Positions 39,620 through 48,659 of a DNA stretch of 50,119 nucleotides are shown here, one piece after another. The stretch is from Candidatus Wallbacteria bacterium (GTDB taxonomy: Bacteria > Muiribacteriota > UBA6191 > JACPRK01): the NCBI GenBank assembly GCA_016213845.1, contig JACQZN010000102.1, forward strand, positions 1 through 50,119. The letters run 5' to 3'. Each line of letters begins with the position of its first letter. Within the stretch, counting starts at the first letter, position 1. A model generated the notes under the pieces. The model saw only the letters and a program-made list of their open reading frames with translations. It made no database searches and was not told where the DNA came from. The position numbers and the translations under genes were made by a program.

Positions 39620-41956
39620 ATGAGCCGGGCCGAACGCATCACGACTGGATACCTCCGGTGGGTCCTGGACCACCGGCGTCTGGTGGCCGGCCTGGTCCTG
39701 CTGGCGCTGATCCCGTGCGGGCTGGCTGCCGCCAAGCTCCGCGTCAACAACACCATCACCACCTGGTTCCTCGAGACCGACGAGAACCTCAAGGCCTACT
39801 ACGCCTACCAGGAAGTCTTCGGCAACGACGAGGTCGTGCTGGTGGCCGTCCGCGATCCCGAGACCGTCTTCACTCCCCGGGTGCTTGCGGCCGTTCGCGA
39901 GGCGACGCTGGCCATCGCCGCCCAGAAGCACGTGCAGCGGGTCCTCTCGATCACCAACGCCACCTCGATGGAGTCCCATGACGGGACGCTGTCCGTGCGG
40001 CCCGTTCTGCCCGACTCCGGCCCCATCGACGCCGCGCTGGCCTCCCGCGTCAAGAGGGAGATCCTGGCCGATCCAGGCTACATCGGAAACATCATCAGCC
40101 CCGACGCGCGAACTGCGCTGATGGTCGTGCAGATGAAGAAGGTGGCCGACATCGACGCCGCCCGGACGGAGGCGCTGGCCGAGCTCCGCGAAGTCCTGGA
40201 GCGGTCGCTTTCGCGCGCGGGCATCCCGCACGCGACCGGTGGCATCGGCGTCATCTATGACGCGTTGAACCAGCTCACCGTCGTCGAAGGCGGCGTGCTC
40301 ATCGGGCTGAGCTACCTCATCATCACGCTGAGCATGGTCCTGATTCTCAGGAGCGGTCGCCTGGCCGCGCTGGGGTTGGGCGTGGTCTACGTGACGATGA
40401 CGCTGACGATGGGGCTCTATGCTCTCACGGGCCGCTCGCTCAACATGGTCACGGTCATCCTGCCCAGCCTGCTCCTGGTCATCGTGGTGGTCGACTTCAT
40501 CCACGTCGTGGTTCATTTTCACCACGCCGGCCCCGTGCCCTCCGACCACGACGCGCGCCGCCAGGCCGTCATCGAGCGCATCGGCCGGGTAGCGGTGCCC
40601 TGCTTCTACACCTCGCTCACGACCGCTACAGGCTTCCTGGCGCTGGCCGTCTCGCCCATCTCGCTGGTGCGAGACCTCGGGCTGTTCGGTGGCGCGGGCG
40701 CCTTCGTCGAGTGGTTCGTGACCATCACCTTCGGGGCCATCGCCCTGGACGCGCTGACGCCCGTGGCCGACTTCAGGCCGAACGATCCCGGCGGGTGGAT
40801 CCGGCGGTTCCTCGACCGCGTGACGCGCTGGACTCTCGAACGGCGCGGCACCACGGCAATGGCCGCTATCGGCGTGACGCTCTTCTTCGCCGCGGGAATG
40901 ACGCGGCTCTCGGTGGACACCTACACGGTCGGGTATTTCAAGGACAGCCATCAGGTCCGCCGCGACCACGAGTTCATCGAGGGCGGCTTCGGCTATTACA
41001 TCCCGATCGAGCTGACGCTGCGCACGGCCCGCGCGCGCGGGCTGCAGGAGCCGGAAGTGCTGGCGCGTGTGGAGCGGTTGCACGAGTCGCTTACCGCCGA
41101 GCCCGAGATCTCCCGGGCGCTCTCGCTCACCAGCTTCTCCAAGCGCGTGCACCAGGTCCTGGCGGGCGGGGAACCGGCCAGCTACACGCTGCCCAGGACG
41201 CTCGACGAGAGCAGCCAGGAACTGCTGCTCTACGAGATGGACCCGGACAACAGCCTCTCGCAGTACGTGACGCGCGACTACGGCTTCGGACGCATCTCGG
41301 GCCGCATGAAAATGATGAGCGTGCGGCCGGGCAAGGAGCTGATGGAGAAGCTGGAAGGACGGCTGCAGGGCGTCGCCGGCTCCGAGGGCACCGTGAAGTT
41401 CGCGGGCTATCTTCCGCTCTACGTGAAGATCATCGACTACCTGGTGGAGAGCCAGGTGAAGAGCTTCTCACTGGCCGTGCTCTTCGTGTTCGGCCCGATG
41501 TATCTGCTCTTCAGGTCGGTGCGGCTGACACTCGTCAGCGTGGTCCCCAATGTCTTGCCGATCGCGATCGTCCTGGGGACGATGGGCTGGCTCGGCATCC
41601 CGCTCGACGTCGCGACCGTGACGATCGCTGCAATCGTGCTCGGCATCGCGGTCGACGACACCATCCACTTTCTGCACGGGTTCCGCGAGAGGCGCGCCAG
41701 GGGGCTCGAGGCCGAGGATGCCATCCGGGAGGTTATCGCCGGCACGGGGAAGGCCGTGGTGACGACCACCGTGATGCTGTTCTTCGGGTTCGCCGTGATG
41801 GGTATCTCCAGCGTGAAGCCGGTCGCGTACTTCGGGGTGCTGAGCGGGGCCAGCTTGCTTGCGGGGCTGGTCTGCGAGTTCCTCGTCACGCCGGTCCTCC
41901 TGGTGGCGTTCTACCCGTCGAAGCGCGCCGCGGCTGTCGTTTCGGGGGGCTCATGA
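39620..41956 (+). CDS. RND/MMPL-family lipid or hydrophobe exporter
   Basis: A 778-residue transporter with the duplicated RND layout: a first helix (RLVAGLVLLALIPCGLAAAK), a periplasmic domain (about 40-215), helices 2-6 with LVIVVVDFIHVVVHFHH, a linker, a second half starting ERRGTTAMAAIGVTLFFAAG, another periplasmic domain, and a final set including AIVLGIAVDDTIHFLHGFRE. The acidic residues in the D-D-T-I-H and D-F-I-H motifs are the expected proton-relay sites. The family (HAE3/MMPL) exports lipids such as hopanoids. It lies 13 bases after the phosphotransferase gene, and its stop overlaps the next start as ATGA. Confidence 0.92.
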   Translation: MSRAERITTGYLRWVLDHRRLVAGLVLLALIPCGLAAAKLRVNNTITTWFLETDENLKAYYAYQEVFGNDEVVLVAVRDPETVFTPRVLAAVREATLAIAAQKHVQRVLSITNATSMESHDGTLSVRPVLPDSGPIDAALASRVKREILADPGYIGNIISPDARTALMVVQMKKVADIDAARTEALAELREVLERSLSRAGIPHATGGIGVIYDALNQLTVVEGGVLIGLSYLIITLSMVLILRSGRLAALGLGVVYVTMTLTMGLYALTGRSLNMVTVILPSLLLVIVVVDFIHVVVHFHHAGPVPSDHDARRQAVIERIGRVAVPCFYTSLTTATGFLALAVSPISLVRDLGLFGGAGAFVEWFVTITFGAIALDALTPVADFRPNDPGGWIRRFLDRVTRWTLERRGTTAMAAIGVTLFFAAGMTRLSVDTYTVGYFKDSHQVRRDHEFIEGGFGYYIPIELTLRTARARGLQEPEVLARVERLHESLTAEPEISRALSLTSFSKRVHQVLAGGEPASYTLPRTLDESSQELLLYEMDPDNSLSQYVTRDYGFGRISGRMKMMSVRPGKELMEKLEGRLQGVAGSEGTVKFAGYLPLYVKIIDYLVESQVKSFSLAVLFVFGPMYLLFRSVRLTLVSVVPNVLPIAIVLGTMGWLGIPLDVATVTIAAIVLGIAVDDTIHFLHGFRERRARGLEAEDAIREVIAGTGKAVVTTTVMLFFGFAVMGISSVKPVAYFGVLSGASLLAGLVCEFLVTPVLLVAFYPSKRAAAVVSGGS

Positions 41957-43044
41957 CGCGACCGGCGGTTCTGAAGCTGGCGTACAGTCTCTGCTGGGAG
42001 GACCCCGAGCTGGACCTGGCTGCGCTCGGAATCCGGCCGGGAGACCACGCCGTGGTCATCTCCTCGGCGGGGTGCAACGCGCTCTCCTTGCTGCTGTCCG
42101 GCGCGGGCCGCGTGACGGCGGTCGACTACAACCCCTACCAGAATGCCCTGCTGGAGCTGAAAGCTGCGGCGGTCGAAGCGCTCACCCCTGAGGAGTACTT
42201 CGCGTTCGCCGGCGAGCGGCCCTCGGAGGGGCGGCTGGGCGTCTTCGATCGGCAGCTGGCCGGGCGCTTGCGCACCGACGAGGCGCGCCGGTTCTGGTCC
42301 GCGCGACGCGACTGGATCGCCGGCGGCGTTCACCGGGCCGGGGCGCTCGAGCGGCATTTCGGGACCTGGCGCCGGCTGATGAGGGTGATCCAGGGGGAAC
42401 GCCGTCTGGCAGCGATGTTCGAGAGCAAGACACTCGAAGAACAGAAAAGATTCTTCGAGTCCGAATGGGACAGGCTTCTGTACCGAGGCGTGGTGCGGCT
42501 CTTCTTCAACAGGACGTCGCTCGGGTTTGCCAAGCATCCCGACCACTTCCGCTACGTCACCGAACCCGACATCGCCGGCAACTTTCTCGGCAAGTGCCGC
42601 CACGCAATGACCGAGCTTGGGGTGAGCTCCAACTACTTCCTGGCCCAGATTTTTTTGGGCCGCTACCTCGATACAGAAGCCGTGCCTCCATTCATGCGGG
42701 CCGCGAGCTGGCCGATCGTCCGGGAGAGGTTGGCGGCGCTGGAGATCGTCACGGGCGACCTGGTCAGCGTGCTCGATGGCCTGGAGCCCGGCTCGGTGCG
42801 CGCGTTCTATCTGTCCAACATCTGCGAGTGGCTGGCGCCCGAGCAGGTCGAGCGCGTCTTCGAAGCGATGACGAGGGCCTCCTCGCCCGGCGCGCGGGCG
42901 ACCTCACGGGCCCTGCTGGCGGACCGTCCGTGGCCCGCGCGCTTTCAGGATCGCTGGCGCGTCCTGCAGCCGCTATCGTCGGAGCTGCACTTCCGGGACC
43001 GCTCGTTTCTGTACTCCAAGTTCGAAGTGCTGGAGAGGCTTTAG
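41953..43044 (+). CDS. DUF3419 / BtaA-like aminocarboxypropyl transferase
   Basis: A 363-residue protein from ATG 41953. After LAYSLCWEDPELDLAALGI comes the SAM-binding strand VVISSAGCNALSLLLSG and RVTAVDYNPYQNALLELKAA, the hallmark of the DUF3419 family to which BtaA belongs. The C-terminal half contains FYLSNICEWLAPEQVE, also typical. BtaA moves the 3-amino-3-carboxypropyl group of SAM onto diacylglycerol to begin betaine-lipid synthesis. A BtaB-type N-methyltransferase is not in this operon, so the product might be a non-methylated lipid. Translation is coupled to the RND exporter. Confidence 0.85.
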   Translation: MTRPAVLKLAYSLCWEDPELDLAALGIRPGDHAVVISSAGCNALSLLLSGAGRVTAVDYNPYQNALLELKAAAVEALTPEEYFAFAGERPSEGRLGVFDRQLAGRLRTDEARRFWSARRDWIAGGVHRAGALERHFGTWRRLMRVIQGERRLAAMFESKTLEEQKRFFESEWDRLLYRGVVRLFFNRTSLGFAKHPDHFRYVTEPDIAGNFLGKCRHAMTELGVSSNYFLAQIFLGRYLDTEAVPPFMRAASWPIVRERLAALEIVTGDLVSVLDGLEPGSVRAFYLSNICEWLAPEQVERVFEAMTRASSPGARATSRALLADRPWPARFQDRWRVLQPLSSELHFRDRSFLYSKFEVLERL

Positions 43045-43078
43045 GCTGGAGGTCCTGAGGTTGGACGGAGGTGAGGAG

Positions 43079-44011
43079 ATGGGCACGGGTAAGGGGCGAG
43101 GGGCACTCACAGCATCGGGGAGCCGAGCCAGTCTTTCGCGCATCTGGACGGCTCTGGTGGTTCTTGCGGCCTGCGGTTGCGGCACGAATCCTCCCCAGTC
43201 GCCTCCAGCCCCACCGGCGGCCGCCGCGCCTCAGCTTCCGGCCGTCGACGCTCTGGCGCTGGCTCGCAGGGTGCGGGCCAACCTGGATCTTCCCTACGAG
43301 CGGATCGACTACTCCATCGAGCTGACCGATGCCACGGGAGCCTCGGAGAAACGCCGGGCGACTTTTCACCTGGCGGCGGGGCTCGATGGGAAGAACTGCG
43401 CGTACGTGGTGTTCACCGAACCGAAGAGCATCGACGGCTTCGGCCTGCTCACGCTGCGGGAGATGGCAGGGGCGCCGCCGCCCGGGGCAGCGGCCGGCTG
43501 CGGGGGAGAGCCCGAACAGTTCCTCTTCGTGCCCGCTTCGAAGAAGGTGAGCCGCATTCTCTACTTCTCGACCAACAGGCGCTCCAGCTTTTGCGGCACC
43601 CAGTTCACCTTCGAGGATCTGGAGCCGCTCTGCGTCGACGACTTCCAGTTCAGGATAGTTGGCACTGGCGTCGTCGCAGGCGCGGCGTGCTACCGGCTCG
43701 AGTCGCGGCCTCGCGGCCAGTTCAGCGGTTACTCCCGGATCGAGAACTGGGTGGATGCCAGAACAGCGCTCGTCTGGAAAGCTGACTATGACGATCCGAA
43801 GGGAGCGCGGCTCAAGACCGCCGAGAGCGCCGAGCCGTTCGAGGCCTCGCCTGGTCACTACCGATTCAGGCGCTCCACCGTGCGCAACCACCAGAGCGGC
43901 CAGGCGACCCGGATGGAGCAGCTCGAGTTCAGCACCGCGATGCCGGGCTCGCCGCCGGACCCCAGGCCGGTCTTCACGCTCAAGACCCTGTCGCGCGGGC
44001 GCGAAGGGTGA
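43079..44011 (+). CDS. Outer-membrane lipoprotein-sorting (LolA-like) lipoprotein
   Basis: A 310-residue lipoprotein from ATG 43079 (GGAGG at seven bases). The lipobox is VVLAACGCG. The mature part has an extended beta-type sequence (FHLAAGLDGKNCAYVVFTEP, FLFVPASKKVSRILYF, YSRIENWVDARTALVWKADY) that matches the outer-membrane lipoprotein-sorting proteins commonly encoded beside MMPL/RND exporters. It probably carries the exported hydrophobic substrate across the periplasm or accepts it at the outer membrane. It is the last gene of the operon, 34 bases after the BtaA-like gene. Confidence 0.8.
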   Translation: MGTGKGRGALTASGSRASLSRIWTALVVLAACGCGTNPPQSPPAPPAAAAPQLPAVDALALARRVRANLDLPYERIDYSIELTDATGASEKRRATFHLAAGLDGKNCAYVVFTEPKSIDGFGLLTLREMAGAPPPGAAAGCGGEPEQFLFVPASKKVSRILYFSTNRRSSFCGTQFTFEDLEPLCVDDFQFRIVGTGVVAGAACYRLESRPRGQFSGYSRIENWVDARTALVWKADYDDPKGARLKTAESAEPFEASPGHYRFRRSTVRNHQSGQATRMEQLEFSTAMPGSPPDPRPVFTLKTLSRGREG

Positions 44012-44023
44012 CGCCGGTACCCT

Positions 44024-44134
44024 GGAGCAGCTTGCTCCGGGAGGGCCTTGGACCCTGCAGACTCTCCCCCCTACGGGAGGCGCAACTGATGAGGGTGGGG
44101 CCGGGCGGCGGCACTCGGGGAGCCGCCCGGCCCC
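44024..44134. terminator. Two hairpins between convergent genes, the second very strong
   Basis: GGAGCA-GCT-TGCTCC (44024-44038), then a perfect 13-bp GC stem with a 12-nt loop (arms 44097-44109 and 44122-44134). No T-run follows either, so a factor-independent terminator is likely but not certain. The rest of 44012-44192 shows nothing. Confidence 0.6.
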
Positions 44135-44192
44135 GTCTCAAGACCGATGAGCGCGGACGCTGCGCTCCCGGCCGGCCAGAGGAGGCTGGCCT

Positions 44193-46877
44193 TCAGGGGG
44201 TTGTGGGCGTCGCGCTCTTGAGCGTGCTCACGTTGTGGCACGCACCGCACTTGTTGGTGTACGCCGCGGGCATCGCGCTTCCGGGAGTGCTCCCGGCCAC
44301 GCCTTTCCAGCTCTTCCGGATGACCCGCATCGTGTGCGAGCTGATGTCATTCATCCAGTAGACGCTGTTGGCATCGTTGCCCGAACCCAGGGTCCGGCCC
44401 TTCTGCCCCGGTCCGCTCATCGCCGTCTTCGTCATGTGGCATTGGACGCAAGAGACGTCGGATGCGCTGCTGTGGTCGACTCCCACTTTCGCCTGAGTGT
44501 GCGATCCGAGATCGACAGTGTGGCAGCGCGCACAGAGCGCGCCCGTGGCGGGATCAGCCCGCAGATTGTGCCGGTACTCGGTCAGATTCTGTCCGGAGCG
44601 TGTGGCGTGCAGGTCGTGGCAGTCGGAGCAGGCCAGCAGCCGCCGATCGTTGCGGTAGTGCGACGATTTGAGGAAGTCCGCGTACTGCTGGTGGTGCGAC
44701 TTGGAGTGGACCTGGTCCGACCAGAAGTCACCTGTCGCCGGGCCCTTGCGCGAGGTGTGCGACGTCAGCCAGAAGCTCCGGCTGATACCGGGCTTGGGGA
44801 ACCTGTCCTGGGAGTCGAAGGGCACGTCCTTCTTCAGATCGGCGACGCTGCCGTTGCCCTGAGGCCGATCGTGGCATGAGGCGCAGATCATGTTCTCCCG
44901 CTCGGGCGAGAGCTTGCTTGGGCTGACGATGCGCCGGCGGGCCGCAAGAGCGGCGTGGTCGGAGCCCGGGCCGTGGCAGGTCTCGCAGCCGACGTTCAAC
45001 TCGTTCTTCGCCCCGTCGCCGTCGATATCGAACTCGCCGTTGGTGTCGTCCTCGATACCATCCGCAAGCCGCTCGCCTTGCGCATTCGGCGCCTTGAGCG
45101 CGATACCCGGCATGTGACAGGCGGCGCACTGGGCCTCGAAAGTCTGGGACGCGCTCGGGATCTTGAAGAGCTTGCTCGAGTCGTTGTACAGCCAGTCGAG
45201 GTGGTAATCCCGGAACGTGGTCCTCGGCCGGTCGTAGTGATCGTCACTGCCCTCGGACAGCCCGGGCTCGAACTTCTGGAACTGCAGGAGCGGGTAGTGC
45301 CCCGAGCGATCGACGTTGAACGGCGCCTTGCCCGTGTTCGGGATCTGGACGAGATACCGCTGCTTGTACACCGGGCCGCCGTAGGTCAGGTTGACGGGGA
45401 GGTGCAGGGGCGAGTTGGGGTCGGACGTGTTCGCTGTGTTCACGAGCGTGATCGTGTACTTGTTGGTGGCAGTGTTCTTCCAGAGCCACGCTTCGCCCCG
45501 CTTGGTCGTGATCTGCGTCGGACCGGTTCCAAGGTAGACTTCGAACTTGTCGAAGCCTCGCGTGCCGTTGTAGTCACCGAAGGATAGCGGGGTGCCGCCC
45601 GTGTAGCTCGTGGCGCTCAGGAACAGGTCGACGCCCTTGTTGATGTTGGGGAAGTTCTTCGGGTTCTGGAAGCCTCCCCACTGCCCCGGGACCGAGATGC
45701 CATGCCGATGGGCCGTGTACTTCTGGCTGGCATAGCTCGAGTGGCATTGGAGGCAACGGCTGGAGCCGACGTAGGTTGCCGCGTCGGACGGCTTTCCGGA
45801 CAGCACGATGTCCACGGTTCCGGCAGTCGTCCTGGCCGTCCGGCACTGGCTGCCGCCTGGCAGGTACTCGCTGTCCAGCGCAGGCGCGGCGTAGACGTAG
45901 TACTTGTCCGGCTTGCTGGCGATCGAGTACTGCCCCACGCTGTCCGTGACGTCGCGGAAGAACGTGCTACCGCCCGTCGACACGGCGTCCTCCAGCGGCT
46001 CGTCGTACGGCTCCGATCTGCCCGTCAGCACGTCCGAGGGCGAGATAGCCGTCGTGAGGACCGCGGTCGTCGGAACCAGGTAGACCGTGACGTTGGCGAT
46101 CGGAGTCCCTGAGCCGTTCTTCACCGTTCCGGAAACGGCGGCAGCCGGCGCGGTCACTGTGATGGTCACGTCGGCCACGCCCGATCCGTCCCTGCCGTCG
46201 CTGACGGTGAGCCGAAAGACGTAGGTGCCGGCCGCTGCCGGTGTAAATCTGGCGGTGCGCGTGTTGGCGTCGGAGAGGTTCACGGCCGGGCCAGAGATCG
46301 AGGTCCACGCGTAGGTGAGGGTATCGTTGTCTGCGTCGGTGCCCGACCCCGCCAGCGTCACTTGCGTTCCGGCAGTCACGGTCTGAGCGCCGCCCGCGTT
46401 GGCCACCGGGCTGCGATTGGTCGTGCCGCCTTGAGTGCTGGGCGACGCAGTGACATCGAGCCTCAACACGACGTTGTCCTGCATGTTCTTGACGGCGAAG
46501 TCCACGCCGTTCTCCCACGTCAGGCCCGGGAAGGTCGCCACGCCCTGGACATCGCTCCAGGCCCCCGCGATCGGCTGTTCCTGGGAGGAGCGGCCCAGGC
46601 CCGGAGAGTAGGCCACCTGGTACTGCGTGTTGGGTAGCAATCCGTACACGACGAGGTCGGCCTGGATGCCCGGCGTCGCGGCATCCGTGTCGTTGGCCGC
46701 CGTCGCGCTCACGGGCACCGTGCCGCCGTTGGCTGCGCTCACCGCGACGGGCCCCAGGGCGCTCGCGCCGGCGGCGCCAACTCCGCCTCCGCTTCCACCG
46801 CCGCAACCCGCGAGAAAAAGTAGTCCAAGCCCCGTGAGGGTCCAGAGAGTTGCTCTGAAGGCTCGCCATGCAAACAT
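44193..46877 (-). CDS. Octaheme cytochrome c lipoprotein with PKD domain
   Basis: An 894-residue lipoprotein from ATG 46877 (GGAGGTGG upstream). The lipobox LFLAGCGGGSGGG follows one hydrophobic helix. A PKD-type domain lies at about 150-250 (LAGSGTDADNDTLTYAWTSI), then a carboxypeptidase-regulatory-like domain (about 250-355). The rest carries eight CXXCH heme sites with first cysteines at residues 375, 584, 631, 665, 750, 782, 810 and 877. A 200-residue gap separates the first heme from the others. It is exported and likely faces the periplasm or cell surface for extracellular or periplasmic electron transfer. A sigma-54-type promoter lies upstream, divergent from a two-component system. 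Confidence 0.9.
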   Translation of the reverse strand: MFAWRAFRATLWTLTGLGLLFLAGCGGGSGGGVGAAGASALGPVAVSAANGGTVPVSATAANDTDAATPGIQADLVVYGLLPNTQYQVAYSPGLGRSSQEQPIAGAWSDVQGVATFPGLTWENGVDFAVKNMQDNVVLRLDVTASPSTQGGTTNRSPVANAGGAQTVTAGTQVTLAGSGTDADNDTLTYAWTSISGPAVNLSDANTRTARFTPAAAGTYVFRLTVSDGRDGSGVADVTITVTAPAAAVSGTVKNGSGTPIANVTVYLVPTTAVLTTAISPSDVLTGRSEPYDEPLEDAVSTGGSTFFRDVTDSVGQYSIASKPDKYYVYAAPALDSEYLPGGSQCRTARTTAGTVDIVLSGKPSDAATYVGSSRCLQCHSSYASQKYTAHRHGISVPGQWGGFQNPKNFPNINKGVDLFLSATSYTGGTPLSFGDYNGTRGFDKFEVYLGTGPTQITTKRGEAWLWKNTATNKYTITLVNTANTSDPNSPLHLPVNLTYGGPVYKQRYLVQIPNTGKAPFNVDRSGHYPLLQFQKFEPGLSEGSDDHYDRPRTTFRDYHLDWLYNDSSKLFKIPSASQTFEAQCAACHMPGIALKAPNAQGERLADGIEDDTNGEFDIDGDGAKNELNVGCETCHGPGSDHAALAARRRIVSPSKLSPERENMICASCHDRPQGNGSVADLKKDVPFDSQDRFPKPGISRSFWLTSHTSRKGPATGDFWSDQVHSKSHHQQYADFLKSSHYRNDRRLLACSDCHDLHATRSGQNLTEYRHNLRADPATGALCARCHTVDLGSHTQAKVGVDHSSASDVSCVQCHMTKTAMSGPGQKGRTLGSGNDANSVYWMNDISSHTMRVIRKSWKGVAGSTPGSAMPAAYTNKCGACHNVSTLKSATPTTP

Positions 46878-47007
46878 AGAAGACCACCTCCTGGTCCAAT
46901 CGGTCCGCACGGCATCCGGGTCCGGCCCGTGCGGCTGATGAATCGGTGGGCTCGCACACCTTTCTCTGGCGGATTCCACGCCGGGCGCCAGCCCGGTCGC
47001 CCCCCGG

Positions 47008-47023
47008 AGCAATTGGAGTGCCA
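47008..47023 (-). promoter_or_regulatory. Sigma-54 promoter for octaheme cytochrome gene
   Basis: Minus strand TGGCACT-CCAA-TTGCT matches the -24/-12 consensus TGGCAC-N5-TTGC at all conserved bases. Transcription would start near 46997 with a leader of about 120 nt. Confidence 0.7.
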
Positions 47024-47109
47024 CGAAGTGGAAGGCCGGAGCGCCGGTGACGCGGGCGACCGTTCGATGCAGTTCGCGGCGTGAATCCGAGCAGCGGCCG
47101 CGCACAGGC

Positions 47110-47125
47110 TGCGCGAATCTGCGCA
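47110..47125. promoter_or_regulatory. Candidate activator-binding dyad
   Basis: TGCGC-GAATCT-GCGCA, a perfect 5-bp dyad about 90 bases upstream of the -24 element, the usual distance for an NtrC-type enhancer. Directly beside it CCGGACG...CGTCCGG (47126-47151) is a second dyad. Confidence 0.4.
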
Positions 47126-47183
47126 ACCGGACGCTACTCGGGCACCGTCCGGGAAAGGAACGTATCTTGCGGCGGTTCGGGCA

Positions 47184-48659
47184 ATGTCCACCGGCCACCC
47201 GCGCGGACCTCTGAGTCTCATCCTGAAGATCACGCTGCCGACGATCGCTCTGGTCGTCGTCGCTAGCGTCGTCTCAGCCTGCGTGCTCGATTGGGCGATC
47301 ACGCGGATGCACGAAGAGACTGCTCGCGCGCGCGCCCGGGCCTTCGCGATGGGAGTCGAGCAGGTCTACGACCGCGAATCCGAGAATGGCCACGCGGCGG
47401 CGTGGCCATTCCTGAAGCTGATCTGCAAGGCCGGCGAGAAACGGGCCCTGGTCGCCGATGCCGAGGGACGTGTGAAGTTCAGCGCCGGCAGCGGCCCGGG
47501 GGACGGTCCGCTCGCGCGGCCCCCGGGCGACGCAGGACCTGTCGAGCACGATGGAAAGCGCTGGTACCGGTGGGTCCGGGTGGTCGGCGGCGGCTCGCAG
47601 TGCGTCCGATGTCATGAGTCGGGTCGACCGCTCGGCTTCGTGGCCGCCGACATCCCCATGGCGCACCTGGAGGAGGAAGCGCGCGAGCAGCGATCGATCA
47701 ACCTCATCGCCGGCATCTTCCTGGCGACGGCGCTGTCGATCTTGCTTGTGCTCATGCAGTACGTGCTGGTCTATCGGCCGGTGCGCCGCCTCACGGCCGC
47801 TGTCGAGCTCATTCGCTCCGGAGACCTGTCGGTGCGCGTTCCGAGCTGGGGCAATGACGAGATCGGATGCCTCGCCTCGAGCTTCAACGACATGGCGGCG
47901 AGCCTCCAGCGGGCCAAGCGGGAGCTCGATCGCACTCACCGCGCCGAATTGGCCCAGTCCGAGAAGCTGGCCGGCCTGGGTCAGCTCTTCACCTCGATCG
48001 CCCACGAGTTGAAGAACCAGCTCGCGGGAATCCTGGGGGCCATGAAGGTGATCGAGGCGGAGACCCGGCCCGAGGACCCGGTCAAGCCTGTCATCGGGAA
48101 GGTGCTCTCGCAGATGGAGCGGATGAGCAAGACGGCAGTCACCGCCCTGGAGTTCGCCCGGCCGCTCAAGCCGGGCGTTGCCGCGGTCGACCTGGCGGAG
48201 CTGCTCGAGCGGACGCTCTTCTTCATCGAGCGGCAGGCCGCCCAGCAGAACGTCTCCTTGCGGCGCAGGTATGCGCAGGAGTTGCCTCCTGCTCGCGCGG
48301 ACGAAGAGCTGATGAAGCAGGTGTTCTTGAACCTACTGCTCAACGGGATCCAGGCGATGCCCGGCGGCGGCGTGCTGGAGGTCGAGACCCGCGCCGCGAG
48401 CTTGCACGCCGTGGAGGTGACCATCTCGGACCAGGGCGTCGGAATCGCCCCCGAGAACCGGGAGCGGATCTTCTCCCCATTCTTCTCCACCAAGCGCAGC
48501 GGCACGGGGTTGAGTCTGTACATTGCGCGTCAGATCGTCGAAACGCAGCAGGGCGAGATCCGGCTCGAGAGTCGTCCGGGCGTCGGGACGGCCTTCACCG
48601 TGCGCCTTCCTGCCAGCGAGGCGGTCGAGGAGCCGCCCCACTATGTCGCGAGTTGCTAG
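47184..48659 (+). CDS. Sensor histidine kinase with periplasmic c-type heme motif
   Basis: A 491-residue membrane kinase. TM1 is at about 12-34, the periplasmic domain at 35-170 carries one CXXCH motif (SQCVRCHESG, C140, C143, H144), TM2 is at 172-195, and HAMP at 196-250. The histidine box is SIAHELKNQL (H274), with a C-terminal ATPase domain (N-box FLNLLLNGIQAMP, then DQGVGIAPENRERIFSPFFS and GTGLSLYIARQI). The covalent heme would let it sense redox state, oxygen or NO in the periplasm. Its 3' end overlaps the response regulator by 17 bases, so it is its partner, and the octaheme cytochrome gene is divergent. Confidence 0.9.
   Translation: MSTGHPRGPLSLILKITLPTIALVVVASVVSACVLDWAITRMHEETARARARAFAMGVEQVYDRESENGHAAAWPFLKLICKAGEKRALVADAEGRVKFSAGSGPGDGPLARPPGDAGPVEHDGKRWYRWVRVVGGGSQCVRCHESGRPLGFVAADIPMAHLEEEAREQRSINLIAGIFLATALSILLVLMQYVLVYRPVRRLTAAVELIRSGDLSVRVPSWGNDEIGCLASSFNDMAASLQRAKRELDRTHRAELAQSEKLAGLGQLFTSIAHELKNQLAGILGAMKVIEAETRPEDPVKPVIGKVLSQMERMSKTAVTALEFARPLKPGVAAVDLAELLERTLFFIERQAAQQNVSLRRRYAQELPPARADEELMKQVFLNLLLNGIQAMPGGGVLEVETRAASLHAVEVTISDQGVGIAPENRERIFSPFFSTKRSGTGLSLYIARQIVETQQGEIRLESRPGVGTAFTVRLPASEAVEEPPHYVASC

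Larger units (their letters stand above)
46878..47183. other. Divergent regulatory region of 306 bases
   Basis: No gene is seen. It holds the sigma-54-type promoter (47008-47023), two dyads (47110-47125 and 47126-47151) placed as activator sites, and a -10-like TATCTT at 47163-47168 before the sensor kinase ATG. Confidence 0.7.

Noticed and set aside
44236..44253. A plus-strand TGGCACG...GCAC sequence resembling a sigma-54 site
   Set aside because: The -12 part and spacing do not match, and it lies inside a heme-motif codon run of the cytochrome gene.
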